Of a stretch of 64,000 bases of DNA, positions 9,516 through 21,478 are shown in pieces. The DNA lies in NCBI RefSeq assembly GCF_019399895.1, contig NC_091877.1, positions 3,782,001 through 3,846,000 on the forward strand, read 5' to 3'. The notes below the pieces were generated by a model, which saw only the letters and a program-made list of their open reading frames with translations, was not told where the DNA came from and did not search any database. How positions within the stretch are numbered: position 1 is the stretch's first letter; every line of letters begins with the position of its first letter. Made by a program: the position numbers and the translations under genes. This DNA is from Cardiocondyla obscurior (lineage: Eukaryota; Arthropoda; Insecta; Hymenoptera; Formicidae).

Positions 9516-11808
9516 TTATAGCATTGTAGACAAGGAAGGACCAGCCATGTCACAATTATCTGCAGTATATAATGTTAGATGACTTTCTTGTTTTTTATGA
9601 CATGTAGAATATAATTTGTCTGTTGACATTAAAGATAAATGCTCTTCATTGATGTTGATATTTAGAGCGATTTCCTTTCTCGCTTTTAATGATGATTTAA
9701 ACACGCATAAAGCATTTACGTTTGCAGGTGCAAGTTTGTTTCGTTTTTTAGTTTTTATATCTGGTAAAAAGGAAAAGATTCTTTCGGAATCGGCATTTGA
9801 ATTTGGCAATGATCTAACAGCATTCAAGACAGACTTCAAATTAGGATATCGATGACTTTTAAAAATTTTTTTCCACAATTCATCAAATTCTAATATTGCT
9901 AACAAATCTTTATCTGATTCTGAAAAATCTTTGTATAATGCAAACCACTCTTTCTTCAAATCTTTTTCATCATAGCCTCCAAAGGTGCTCACGATATAAG
10001 AGACATCACGAAATGAACTTTCTCTATTACTATCACGTAAAGCCGTATTAAATTCAAAAACTTTTAATTTTGATAAAAAGGCATCACGTATTGGTAGCCT
10101 TTTGCAAATGTCTTGTGCAGCTGTTACGTAAAATTGCAAACAACCTCGTCAAATGTTTGCAACAACGTCTGCATGTCCTTCCGTAATTAAATTATTTAGA
10201 TATATTTGACATTTTTCTCCTAAATATATTTCATTTATTGAAATTTGATTTTTTGTTTTATCAAACTCTGGCATATCAATTTCTATTAAACTGCTTAATA
10301 GCTCAGGTTTTAAGAAATTTCTACAAATGCCACATAAAAATTCTAAAGATTTTCTGTTTAATACTTGGACTCTTGTTTCTAGGCTTTGGAAAAAGAGATT
10401 GAAAGAATTAAAATAATACAAAATATGTTTTAAAAATAATAGGTAAGCTTTTGCATCAGGTTTTTGCATTATAGAAAGTATATATTCTCCAGATTTTGTT
10501 TTTCATTTACTACTATTTCAGTTAAAAATAGAAATAGAGTATTCCAGTACTCAAGAAGTCGTTCAATACTTGAATACCGAGAAAGCCATCGTGTATCTGA
10601 CAACTTTAAAATTTTGCGGTTTGTTTCCTGAAAACTTATAGCAAATTCTTCAAAAATAACCGAACGTTTCGGACTACTGTTGATAAAAGTTGCTACTTTT
10701 TGAACGAATTCTTCGCAATGTTCTGGAATTTTACTACATGCATTATGTGCAATTAAAGCTGCGAAATAGCACGGGCATGAAAATGTTAATAATTTATGAC
10801 AAAACTTTTGAAGTTTTGTTTTAAAAGATGAATATTTGCCCACCATAACATGTGCATTGTCGCATGACATAGCAATTATATTTTGAAATGGAATTTGCAA
10901 TTTCCACATTTCATTTAAAAATGCATCAAATAATTTTTCCGCGCTGCTACTTTTTGCGTCAATATTTATTAATTTTACTAATTGCGAACGACTATCTAAC
11001 GTTTCAGGATCAACATACCGCACAAGAAACGTCATCCATTTCTGGTTCGAAATGTCTGATGTTTCATCTACAAAAATTGAAAATTTATTATTTTGTAATA
11101 TGTCAACTACACGATTTGTTTCTATCGGACATAAAACGTTGGAAATAATTCCTTTACATTTTTTTCAATTCATTGTCATGCCTTTTATTATTTTAGAATC
11201 TTTTCCTATTTCTTTAAACAATGTTAGAATATCTTGTGCCGTTTCGAATAAAATATTTTTTTCAGCAATAAATGCAGCATATCGAATTTCTGCTGCCTTC
11301 TTTTCATCATCAAACGGCACAAGTGATTCCACGTTCATATTTTTGTCACACATATCATTTATATCTTTTTTTTTCTATTTTCATTGTTAATAATATGTAC
11401 TTCGGATTCTGCATGACGATAAATATTCGATAATTTAGCAGCCATATATATTTCACAAAATGCACAAAAACATAATTTTTTATTATGTGATACTTCGCGC
11501 AACTATAGTTTAAATATTTCAATATCTAACCATTGTTGTCGGAATGTTTGCCGTGCCCCAAAACTAATATTTTTCTCGTTCGCGTCATTATTTGTTTCAA
11601 AATCGGTTTCATTAATTTTCTCATTATGACACGCAGAATCTGCATGTCGTGATACACATGTATTGCACGAAAAATCTTTTTTACAAATAATACAATGATA
11701 TAAACTATCATCTGAGGGATCTTTTCGTATCCAAGATTTATAGCGATCATCAGAAAGCAAAGCTTCAACAAAGCTTCGCTTAGCTTTCTTTTTCAATAAA
11801 TCGCACAT
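9516..11808 (-). pseudogene. hAT transposase with BED-like zinc fingers, multiply broken
   Basis: Collinear with the better preserved protein at 25952-28210. From the right: a CxxC...H zinc finger (CIICKKDFSCNTC), a second degenerate finger, the RNase H-like core (MSCDNAHVM, then LSDTRWLSRYSS) and the C-terminal hAT dimerisation block (NSNADSERIFSFLPDIKTKK, near 9790). Lesions: a TAG in place of Trp at 11503-11505 (compare FKCWLREVP in the second copy), a frame change near 10469, and an in-frame TGA at 10149-10151 in place of Arg. It would have cut and joined element ends in the nucleus. A cut-and-paste element moved by another copy is likely. Confidence 0.88.
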
Positions 11809-12111
11809 TTCAATGTTTTATATATTATAAATATTAGATACGAAAGAATAAAAAATAAATTGAAAAGACTTACAATCTGTTGCAGCCTTCTGTAATAATT
11901 ATTTCTCACAAAAACTATTATAACTGAACAAATGAACTGTCAATATATACTAATTTAACTGTAGAAGTACTTTCAGTATATATAATAATTTTTTATTTAT
12001 CGTTTCTGCTCGCGATTACGAAGCGCTCGTAGCTTAGGGCAAAACAAATGTATTGTATATAATCGCTCACAAAGTTATAAACGAGCAGTAGACGTCTAAA
12101 AGCGAGTAAAG

Positions 12112-12603
12112 ATGTGCGAAAATCCTCGTAAGTAATATACATAATTGTTATTTTTTTTGTAATTTATTATCTATTTTCAAGTTTTCAAAAATATTGTAAA
12201 ATTAATACTTTTTTCATTTTTTAGAAAATAGTGCATTAGAGCGGCTCGTAGCCGTAGAGCACCAAATAACTGCTTTATTAGAGCATCACAAGCAGTTGCA
12301 GTATCAACTGCAACTGCAACAACAGCCGCAGTCGCATCCGCAGCCGCAGCCGCAGCAGCAGCAGCAGCCGCAGCAGCAGCAGGAAGAGCCGCAGCCTCAG
12401 CCGCAGCAGCAAGAGCAGCAGCCGCAGCAGCAGGAGCAGCAGCCGCAGCCGCAGCAGAAGCAGCAAAGTAATAACAATATTTAAATTTATATTTATTATT
12501 TATATTTAGTATATACTTATTTTTTTATTTATACATTTTAGAAAAACGAAAAAGAGGTTACGCGGCCGGATATTCGCGAGGAATCTTTGGAGAGGCGGTG
12601 TAA
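12112..12603 (+). CDS. Spliced Q-rich accessory gene of hAT 1
   Basis: Divergent from the transposase and about 300 bases from it. Exons 12112-12127, 12225-12467 and 12542-12603 have donors gtaagt and gtaata and acceptors tttttag and attttag. All phases agree, giving an intact 106-residue protein. It has a short N-terminus, a leucine-spaced helical segment (LERLVAVEHQITALLEHHKQ), a long Gln/Pro tract made of CAG and CCG codons, and a basic end with a nuclear-signal-like KKRKRG. The same gene, with the same first-intron phase, sits divergently beside the second hAT transposase (28585-28960). Function unknown; a coiled-coil nuclear partner of the transposase is an inference. Confidence 0.65.
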
Positions 12604-12792
12604 GAGGCCGAGGCGGTGGATGAAGCCGGGGCGGCATGCGAGGCCGGGGCGGCCTAAAAATATATCAATTTTTTTTTAATTAAATAATTTAAAATTAAAA
12701 TAAAAATTTAAATAATTAATATTGCCGCTCTTCTATTTTATTTAATCCCGTAAAAAATTATCCTTCCTACATATAGTATACGCATTCTGTCG
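12604..12792. other. 3' flank of the Q-rich gene inside hAT 1
   Basis: GC-rich Gly/Ala-like repeats for 50 bases, then AT-rich DNA up to the right inverted repeat. No gene seen. Confidence 0.5.
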
Positions 12793-13255
12793 GACACTTT
12801 GCGTGTTAGACAGTTTATTAACAATTTAATATTAGGTTTGTCGGACACTTTGCGTGTTGGACAATTCAGAAATGTGGTATGATATGGCTACTGGCGAAGG
12901 TCCACGTTAAAAAACCTAACGCACTGTAAGTAGCACCTCCTGGGTAGTGCGGAAGACCACATCATATTCTAACATACAGCCTGTAAAAAAACATGCATCT
13001 TGGTACCCGCGATTCACGCGGCTCGCACGATGCGAGCACTCGTCTTATTGTTAGTCACCGTAACTCGAAAGCTACGACTCGTAGCTGCCTGGGTGCGACG
13101 AAGACGGAACATATATATATCTGTCCTCTTCTGAAAGCCGAGCGAAACCGAGCGAGGCCGAACAAAGCGCGCTCACTGACAGAACGCTGGCGTATGTGCG
13201 TGGTTCCTCACTTCAGCAACATCGATGTTGCTCGGAGCTTAAATTCCCATCACTG
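12793..13255 (-). repeat. hAT 1 right terminal inverted repeat
   Basis: Reverse complement of 8754-9210, ending ttcccatcactg at 13255, directly before the target copy CTCCCAAG. Confidence 0.88.
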
Positions 13256-15410
13256 CTCCCAAGCCTTCCCCGACCGAGCTCACCCGGCTCTTGAGACCGA
13301 TACCGCTACCGCCGAGACTCGGACGCTCCCGAGCTTCTCCTTGACCGGGCTCACCCGGCCTTTCAAAACCGCTATTTCCCAGACTCGGGCGCTTCCGAGC
13401 CTTCCTTGACCGGGCTCTCCCGGCCTCCGACACCGCTACTTCCCAAACTCTGGCGCTCCCGAGCCTTCCTCGACCGGACCCTCCCGGCCTCCGACACCGC
13501 TACCTCCAAGACTCGGGCGCTCCCGAGCCTTCCTTGACCGGGCTCTCCTGGCCTCCGAAACCGCTACCTCCAAGACTCGGGCGCTCCCGAGCCTTCCTTG
13601 ACCGGGCTTTCCCGACTTCCGACATCGCTACCTCTCAGACTCGGGCGCTCCCGAGCCTTCCTCGACCGGACTCTCCCGGTCTCCGACACCGCTACCTCCA
13701 AGACTCGGGCGCTCCCGAGCCTTCCTTGACCGGGCTCTCCCGGCCTCCGACATCGCTACTTCTCAGACTGGGGCGCTCCCGAGCCTTCCTCGACTGGGCT
13801 CTCCCGGTCTCCGACACCGCTACCTCCAAGACTCGGGCGCTCCCGAGCCTTCCTTGACCGGGCTCTCCCGGCCTCCGACACCGCTACCTCCAAGACTCGG
13901 GCGCTCCCGAGCCTTCCTTGACCGGGCTCTCCCGGCCTCCGACATCGCTACTTCTCAGACTGGGGCGCTCCCGAGCCTTCCTCGACTGGGCTCTCCCGGT
14001 CTCCGACACCGCTACCTCCAAGACTCGGGCGCTCCCGAGCCTTCCTTGACCGGGCTCTCCCGGCCTCCGACACCGCTACCTCCAAGACTCGGGCGCTCCC
14101 GAGCCTTCCTTGACCGGGCTCTCCCGGCCTCCGACACCGCTACCTCCAAGACTCGGGCGCTCCCGAGCCTTCCTTGACTGGGCTTTCCCGGCTTCCGACA
14201 TCGCTACCTCTCAGACTCGGGCGCTCCCGAGCCTTCCTCGACCGGACTCTCCCGGTCTCCGACACCGCTACCTCCAAGACTCGGGCGCTCCCGAGCCTTC
14301 CTTGACCGGGCTCTCCCGGCCTCCGACATCGCTACCTCTCAGACTCGGGCGCTTCCGAGCCTTCCTCGACTGGGCTCTCCCGGCCTCCGACATCGCTACC
14401 TCTCAGACTCGGGCGCTCCCGAGCCTTCCTCGACTGGGCTCTCCCGGTCTCCGACACTGCTACCTCCAAGACTCAGGCGCTCCCGAGCCTTCCTTGACCG
14501 GGCTCTCCCGGCCTCCGACACCGCTACCTCCAAGACTCGGGCGCTCCCGAGCCTTCCTCGACCGGACTCTCCCGGTCTCCGACACCGCTACCTCCAAGAC
14601 TCGGGCGCTCCCGAGCCTTCCTCGACCGGACTCTCCCGGTCTCCGACACCGCTACCTCCAAGACTCGGGCGCTCCCGAGCCTTCCTTGACCGGGCTCTCC
14701 CGGCCTCCGACATCGCTACCTCTCAGACTCGGGCGCTCCCGAGCCTTCCTCGACCGGGCTCTCCCGGTCTCCGACACCGCTACCTCCAAGACTCGGGCGC
14801 TCCCGAGCCTTCCTTGACCGGGCTCTCCCGGCCTCCGACACCGCTACCTCCAAGACTCGGGCGCTCCCGAGCCTTCCTTGACCGGGCTTTCCCGGCTTCC
14901 GACATCGCTACCTCTCAGACTCGGGCGTTCCCGAGCCTTCCTCGACCGGACTCTCCCGGTCTCCGACACCGCTACCTCCAAGACTCGGGCGCTCCCGAGC
15001 CTTCCTTGACCAGGCTCTCCCGGCCTCCGACATCGCTACCTCTCAGACTCGGGCGCTTCCGAGCCTTCCTCGACTGGGCTCTCCCGGCCTCCGACATCGC
15101 TACCTCTCAGACTCGGGCGCTCCCGAGCCTTCCTCGACTGGGCTCTCCCGGTCTTCGACACTGCTACCTCCAAGACTCAGGCGCTCCCGAGCCTTCCTTG
15201 ACCGGGCTCTCCCGGCCTCCGACACCGCTACCTCCAAGACTCGGGCGCTCCCGAGCCTTCCTTGACCGGGCTCTCCCGGCCTCCGACATCGCTACCTCCA
15301 AGACTCGGGCGCTCCCGAGCCTTCCTCGACCGGGCTCTCCCGGTCTCCGACACCGCTACCTCCAAGACTCGGGCGCTCCCGAGCCTTCCTCGACCGGGCG
15401 TTCCCGGATC
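13256..15410 (+). repeat. 64-bp GC-rich minisatellite with higher-order structure
   Basis: About 33 tandem units of 64 bases, each carrying the self-complementary core ctcgggcgctcccgag and a second palindrome-like gggctctcccgg. Two main unit types (ctacctccaaga and ctacctctcaga) are interspersed. A block starting near 14177 recurs at 14881, exactly 704 bases (11 units) later. The proline-rich open frames here only reflect the repeat and are not genes. Confidence 0.95.
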
Positions 15411-16384
15411 TCTCTCCGACCAATCCATCCCCGGCATTCGGCCTCGTAGGCGAATTACACTACCGCGCCGCCGACTCGCGATCGCGGAAACTGTCCGTAC
15501 GATACGGCCTGGACGGCCCATTCTGTAACCTGCGCCGCCGACTCGCGACCGCAGAAACTGTCCGTACGATACGGTTTGGACAGCCCATCTTGTAACCGCG
15601 TCGCTGACTCGCGACCGCGGAATTTGTACGTACGTTGCGGCCTGAGCGGCCCGATCAGTGCTCTGCTCCTAGGGCCCGCAACTTGCGTCAGACTCTGCCG
15701 CGACCGCTGCCGCCTAGACGGTTTAAAACCGTGTCGGTGCGCTCAAAATTAGTACACCTTCCGAGATTCGGTTCCGGCCCGAGGGGCCACGGTTTTGCCG
15801 CGTTAATCTAGATTCCGGTAAATGATGTTGCGACAATTTGTACTTCGTTAACTTTTAGTTCATATACTCGTCTATTCTATATGCTATTGTATTATTTCTT
15901 TCGTTAAATTCATGCTCTATTGTTCTAATTCTTTTGTTCTCAATTAAGTTGTAATAAATTATTTATTTTCTTACGTTAACCACGTCTCGGTTTCTTTAAC
16001 TTGTACCCCGGATCCCGACGAGCTATCGCGACGGAAATACGAATGTTACAACATTGTAGTAATAATAAGTCTTAATTTTATAAGCAAAAGGTAAAATCTC
16101 TTGTTCGTCACGGGTCAGTTACACGCGAAGTTCCTTGTATCAAACACAGCATAGAGACAGATTTTTAACAGCACGAAGGCTCTCAACAAAAAAAAGTTCT
16201 TATTTTTCTTTTTTTACTCGTTTTGAACTATTTTCTTTCAACAAATAATTGTATTTTTTTTTTTGACAATAGTCTTAAAAATTCGGTACAATAATAAAAA
16301 ACTCTTTTGATACCTTGAAGACACAAAGTTTTCTAGTTTGAGAATTTTCAACATCTTTTTAAGCTATTCGATGCTGATAACACA
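15411..16384. other. GC-rich tail then AT-rich DNA before the receptor gene
   Basis: Three diverged copies of a repeat of about 67 bases (core ccgactcgcgaccgcgg) lie at 15460-15660. A poly(A)-like aataaa follows near 15955 and the stretch ends in ...gttaca near 16050, perhaps the end of a long LTR, but no partner end or target duplication was found. From 16050 to 16384 is AT-rich upstream DNA of the receptor pseudogene. Confidence 0.45.
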
Positions 16385-17383
16385 ATGATTGATAAACAAT
16401 TGCAAGAATATCGAACGTACCAGCGTTTCATTCGAAATTTACTAATTAGTTGTGGCTGTTGGCACGTTCCAACAAAATTCAACAAACTCATGTATTGCTG
16501 GTCAATTTATAATCTTTTATTATTGATTATTTACGTGTTAATAAATATAACTGCGACGTACAAGCTAAGACATAACTTTTATCATATGATGAATAATTTT
16601 GGCGTAACTATATCTGGCGCTGAAGCTGTAATCAATGTATGAATCAAGATTAATTTTTATTTTCTTACATAAATTGTCTCATAAGAAAAATTCAAAAAAA
16701 TAATAATATTAATAATATTAATAATACGAATTTTCTTTTTACTTTAAGGTCATAATATTTTTCGTAAATCGCAAATTATTAATAAATTATTATCGAACTT
16801 TAAATAATCTTTTCGACAAAGAACTTGAGCGCAACGAAAAAATTCGAAGAATAATCTTATCTTCTATCCAGAAAATAAGTACCGTGGCGTACATACGTAT
16901 GGCGTACGTACGTATTCCTTAATTTTGGTGCTATTAATCTTGGGCTATTCTACGCCAACGTTTTTATTTATAATTCGCGGTCTGTGCAGTTTTAATTTAA
17001 CTACAAATTATATTTTGCCGGCCACTAAAGGGTACGGGTACTTCTGGACTATACCGAAAAACTTTTCGTATCATTTTTATTTTATTTTCGAAATGTCGTT
17101 AGCAATGGCCAGCAGCTGCACCACGAGCAGCGTGGACAACGCATTCGGCTTCTATGTCTATCAGATTTCGTCGACGTTACGTGCCATGACTTTTAGGATC
17201 ACGAATCTTCTGCTCAACGAAAAATACACAGACGTTTTAAAAGCGTGCGTGGCAAAGCATCAGATCTTACAGCTGTGCCGCGACACGTTGGAGCATATCT
17301 ACGGGCCTATTATCTTTTGGCATGTTATTACGAATGCTTTACTTCTGTGCTTACTGATATACCAGGCATTCTTGCAGCAGACA
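16385..17383 (+). pseudogene. Odorant receptor pseudogene 1, exons 1 and 2
   Basis: Exon 1 (16385-16636, donor gtatga) encodes MIDKQLQEYRTYQRFIRNLL and the first membrane segment. Exon 2 (16749-17383, acceptor ttttaag, donor gtacgt) begins VIIFFVNRKLL and holds the conserved block TKGYGYFWTIPKNF and the C-terminal VAKHQILQLCRDTLEHIYGP. It aligns along its length with the intact receptor at 37124-40934. A frame change near 16890-16920, beside a near-duplicated gcgtac/gtacgt run, breaks exon 2 (635 bases against 609 in the intact gene). Insect odorant receptors are seven-pass ion-channel subunits of sensory neurons working with Orco. Exons 3-4 are at 30524-30865 and exon 5 at 33480-33535, separated by mobile elements. 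Confidence 0.88.
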
Positions 17384-18204
17384 GTACGTAAATTTATTAA
17401 TGCGAATCTTAATATGTGCCGCTTAATCAACTATGTTACGCAATCATTAGATGTATTTCGATACATTTGCATAAATTAGGTAAAGCACTTTCACAATATC
17501 TACCCGAGTGAAAATTGAGCCTAACAGCTATCTAATGACCGAGCCAGAAATTTAACGCTTAAAACGTTTATAGCTACTAGACAATTTGTTCCTGACTGAT
17601 AACGAGCTAAGAAAAGCTAGATGTCTAAACGTTTTTTCGCCGCGTACTAGTCTACTGTTGGGTGTTGACCTTACGCAACGCTCGCTCGACTGCCACATTC
17701 ACCGCCCGCCGCCTGCGCGTCCTTCGCCTTGCATACTTAGAGCGCGAGAACTGCCGGCCGATGTAAACACGCGCACGTGCTCGCAAGCTGACTACGGCAG
17801 CCGGCGCGCCGGACTCGACACTAGATAAGGAATATGTCTAATCTGCGCGATCTAACCACTAGCTACAAAATTAAAATAGCTAGATGGGCAGAGTCAGCGC
17901 GCTGCGAGCAAGACAAGGCGACAACGCGCGTTGTCGCTTCATTTCGCTCATGTGTCGTCGCATCGCCTCGCTCGCGCGTTGTCTCCTTGTCTGTGAGCGC
18001 GACAGACGACGGTGCCATTTTTAGCTATTCGCCTATCGCGCTCGCTCACTCGCAGCTTTCTTGTCGCTCATGCACTATACAAATTAATTTTTTTTTCAAT
18101 AATGATTACGAATTTTACAAATTCGTAAAGGACTTTTCGTCTTCAAATCTGATTCCTTACCCACAGTTTTAATAGTGCTAATAATATTTTGGACACCCTG
18201 CATA
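17384..18204. other. Receptor intron: GC-rich unknown insertion and truncated palindromic MITE
   Basis: The part from about 17640 to 17830 is GC-rich and has no recognisable gene. From about 17850 to 18200 lies the right half of a palindromic MITE (gacaacgcgcgttgtcgc core, ending ggacaccctg) like those at 35399 and 38380; its left half is missing. Confidence 0.55.
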
Positions 18205-19300
18205 CAGGGTGTCCCGCAAAATGCGGAAAATCTCTCGGGTGTAGGTAAACATTAGGAATATATTTAGAAAAGTTTAGCACTAATTTGTCGAATTCGTGAT
18301 CTTAACATTTATACGAATTTTTATAACCAAGCGAATAAGAGCGCGGTCTCTTAGAAGCGATCCACGCCTAATAGCATTGAGTCAATGCTATTAGGCGTGG
18401 AAAAGTGATGCCAGGTTGTGGGTTTTTGCAGCACGCCGGTGGTGGGGATGAACTCCCGCGCACCAAGCCAGAGGCACGTTCGTGTACGGTAGACAGCTCG
18501 GCAAGCTTCGAGCGGTGGACAAGAACAAATATACATCTACCGACTCTTTCTATCTTAATCCAACGACTTGCGACTGACTCGTCTCGTTTCACACTGCTGT
18601 TACGTCCTGTAACTCCACATCTCCTTTTTCCGACACACGGTTGATGAAGTAGATAATGAAAAGTATACCGAATGTATTGGAATCAAAGGAGAGGATTCTA
18701 AGTTTCCAGAAAAATAATTTTAACTGACAGAATATCCTGAAACAATTGTACAACAGATGTGGAATATAAAAATCAAAACGAAAGGATTTGTCAAAATATT
18801 CATAAAACATTAATAGCTTGGAAAGATTTGGAATATCTTAAACTAACAATAAATGTCTGGCGGTAGACAAAAGAAATTCTGGAAAAAAAACAATTCAGTA
18901 AAATCAAATTTCGCCGTGGATCCTAGGGATTAGAAAAAAGGAGGCAAAAAGCCTGTAATAATAAAAATGGGATACGCGGCCGGAAACTATAAAATTCAGG
19001 CAGCAATTGCACGCTGCCGATAAAAAAAGAGTTACCTAAGCATTTTCGAATCTGTTATCTGGAAGCTTGGAAGGGCTAAAACCATGTAGAGGGGAGCTCA
19101 TAAACATTTTCTCCTGGACCAATAGATATCGGGAACTCCTTACCAAAAATTAGAAACTAAGGGCGAAAACTTAGAAAATTAAGAAAACTGAGAGAAGGGC
19201 GACCAATAATTGCGAAGACGGAAAAGTGGAGGAATAAGCCTAACGAATAGAATTCAAATTTTGGATAAGACTAAGAATCTTGCGCAGGTCCACCCCTTTT

Positions 19301-19316
19301 CCGAGCTTATAAAACC
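19301..19316 (+). promoter_or_regulatory. LTR core promoter (TATA box)
   Basis: ttccgagcttataaaa is shared exactly with the LTR at 58258 (near 59000). It lies about 160 bases upstream of the donor site, so transcription should start just downstream. Confidence 0.7.
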
Positions 19317-19475
19317 GAGCGTTTCAACGACGCTCGCTCTCGTTCTGTTCTAGAATCTAATTAGCTCAGTTACTCTAAAAAATTTTAAGGAAAGTGTTTT
19401 GTGTGATTATCTTGTGTGGGCGAAATAAAAGGAACCTCTCAAGAAATCATCCGAGAGAACTTGAAGTCATCAAGT

Positions 19476-20707
19476 AGTAAGTGTCATCATTTATTTTATT
19501 CTCCTCTTTCCTTTAATTTTGAAACGGTTCCACTAAAATAGTTTTTATTCAATTCATATACATATATATATAAAAATGAAAATCGAGGGAATGGTCAGGA
19601 TGCCGTTCACACTTTATAATTTCGCTATCTCCCTCTCGAATCCTCCCATTTTCTCCAGTAGCTCGACCCGTCTAGTGGGCTTCCTTTTGTCGGGGGTTGC
19701 GATATGCCGCCAATAAATGGTGACTATCAAAACCTTGACTTGAGTAAGGCCCCATTCGGCTAGAGAAACTCTGAAAAACTTTAAAGTGACGACGGAGAGA
19801 TCCGAAAGAAAGTATGAGACGTGATGCCCTGGCATATTTTCCTCTCAATAATTCATTTATTAATTTAATTCATTAAAATGATATCCTTTTAGTGGAATCA
19901 TCGAATATAAGAACAATTAAGAAAAGTCGGGCTCGCCGTAATCGGCAATTACGGAATCTGAGGAGCCTAGTCCAGAGCTTTTTCGTTCAATACTTGTTCG
20001 CGGCGGCGCCAGGGGAGATAAAAACCGACCCTCCCCGAAGAAGAGGAGAGAGGTCGTGGTCGCCTCAACCCCCAGCTCCCCCGAATTCACCGGCTCCCGA
20101 AGAAGTTTCCCAGAACGCTGACATATCCAGGGAACTGCCCCATTCTCCGAGTCCGCCGCACATAAATGACCACGCGACCGAATCTGAGCCTGACTCGGAG
20201 CAGTTCCGCCCTACGACTCCTTCCTATTCTCCGGACATTTCAATTCACTCTCCAGGAGCTGCACCTAGAGCATGCTCCTCTCCTATCCCGTCCCCGATAC
20301 TTTATCCTGGGGAGGCAGAGGAGGTCGGCTCCTTCGCTGAAGACGATACCGTCTTCTGGCAAGAGTCTGACGGCCCGGAGCCTTCCCCTTCCCCCGCCCC
20401 GAGTGTGGAGTTCCTCGGTGAGCAAGAGGAACCTAGAGTGATCGTAGATCTTCTCCTCGAGCTCCTCCGGAAGACTTGCTCTCCGTGGACGGATCCTGTC
20501 CCCGAAAGGGCCTTCACTATAGGCCCTGATTCCTTTGATCCTGAGAAGATCAGGAGAGAGGCCAGTAGGGCATCTCCTGACCAGAACATCCTCATTTTCT
20601 ATCCCGGGATGGAACACCCTTTCCTGGCTCCGATCAGGCTAATTGATCGAGTATTCCCGAGATCGTCGGCCAAGATCTCGGAGATTATTGAAATTGATCT
20701 CGACTAA
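19476..20707 (+). CDS. LTR-encoded accessory protein, 271 residues, start codon formed by splicing
   Basis: The coding exon is 19893-20707, preceded by an acceptor (tccttttag) at 19892. No ATG opens it: the exon starts tggaatca. The best upstream donor (gtaagt at 19477) leaves a final A at 19476, so splicing creates ATG GAA TCA (M-E-S). The related LTR has the same arrangement. The protein has a basic N-terminus (KKSRARRNRQLRNLR), a proline/serine-rich acidic middle and a conserved C-terminus of about 90 residues (PWTDPVPERAF; FLAPIRLIDRVFPRS). No known domain was recognised. The N-terminal basic patch could bind RNA or act as nuclear signal; this is inference. Intact although the element is a solo LTR. 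Confidence 0.72.
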
Positions 20708-21209
20708 TATTACGAAAGTTCATTGTAAATTATTTTTATTATTTCCCGTGTAGTCTTGATCAAGAAAAAAAATGTTCTTTTTAATTTTTTTTTAATTAGT
20801 TAGTAATTTCCTTTTTCTTATTATTATTATTTACTTATTTACATTTTATTATTTGCATCTGTTTATTAGAAATAAATGTTAAACTAAATGTTGCAAAATC
20901 AGAATTCTGCATTTTTTGTATGAACCTTTGAGATCCATTTGTTACGAAATCACCTCCGGTTCTTTCCCTGGGAACAAGAAGTAAAATTCTTTCCCTCAAA
21001 AGAACAAAAATCGCGCTAACTCGAACCTTTTTGTCACTCAAATCTATTCCTAGCGCTTTTTACGCGTGGCGTTGTGCCGCACGCGTCACGCAAGAATTGG
21101 TAGTTGCGTCTCTCTCTCTCTCTACCCTTTACCTGCTCTCAAACCATTTCCTTAATCACCGAGAAGCGGTAATCCTTCTATTAGAAATATTTCCAAACCT
21201 GACGTAACA
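20708..21209. other. 3' part of the solo LTR
   Basis: AT-rich, with aataaat near 20870 and a short (TC)n near 21110; it probably holds the RNA end of the LTR. No gene seen. Confidence 0.5.
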
Positions 21210-21478
21210 CTGCCGATGTATAATAATGCGACCGCTCAGAAAAAGTGCAAGGGATTAAGGAAATAATAAATAAACATAAAATTAAACAGAAAATTTTTTA
21301 ATTATAATAATAATTATTAACATTAATAATTCCTTTTTCTCTCCCTCTTCCCCTTCTCCGGTAAGAATAACGGGTCAATCCGGCTCTTTGGTTATAAAAT
21401 TTGGCGCGCGCTCGTCCGCCACCGCGTCTTACAGATTGAACTAAAAAATAAAAAATATAATATAATATATATATATAT

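Larger units (their letters stand above)
8754..13255 (-). mobile_element. hAT transposon 1, long inverted termini, 8-bp target duplication
   Basis: Begins cagtgatgggaa and ends ttcccatcactg, the usual hAT terminal form. It is flanked by the perfect 8-bp duplication CTCCCAAG (8746-8753 and 13256-13263). The terminal inverted repeats are unusually long, about 460 bases (8754 to about 9210, and about 12793 to 13255). They enclose subterminal repeats, a minus-strand transposase (9516-11808) and a divergent plus-strand Q-rich gene (12112-12603). The transposase is broken, so this copy is not autonomous. Confidence 0.93.
18598..21209 (+). mobile_element. 2.6-kb solo LTR with internal gene, 4-bp target duplication
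   Basis: Begins TGTTACGTCC and ends GACGTAACA. Flanked by CTGC (18594-18597 and 21210-21213). The uninterrupted target (cacgctgccgatgtataat) is seen at 25271 and in the right arm near 29885. Contains a TATA box, one intron and a 271-residue ORF. Related in layout, core promoter and protein to the 58258-60990 LTR, which is followed by a tRNA-Pro primer site and gag. It is therefore a gypsy-type LTR left by recombination. Confidence 0.9.

Noticed and set aside
13256..15528. Long proline-rich open frames in the minisatellite
   Set aside because: They arise because the 64-base unit lacks stops in some frames; frames cycle every three units and no start or conserved domain is present.
15400..16050. 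A giant minisatellite-bearing LTR spanning about 3.7-16.05 kb before the DIRS and hAT insertions
   Set aside because: TATA, repeats and an aataaa signal are suggestive, but no matching TG start or target duplication could be found.
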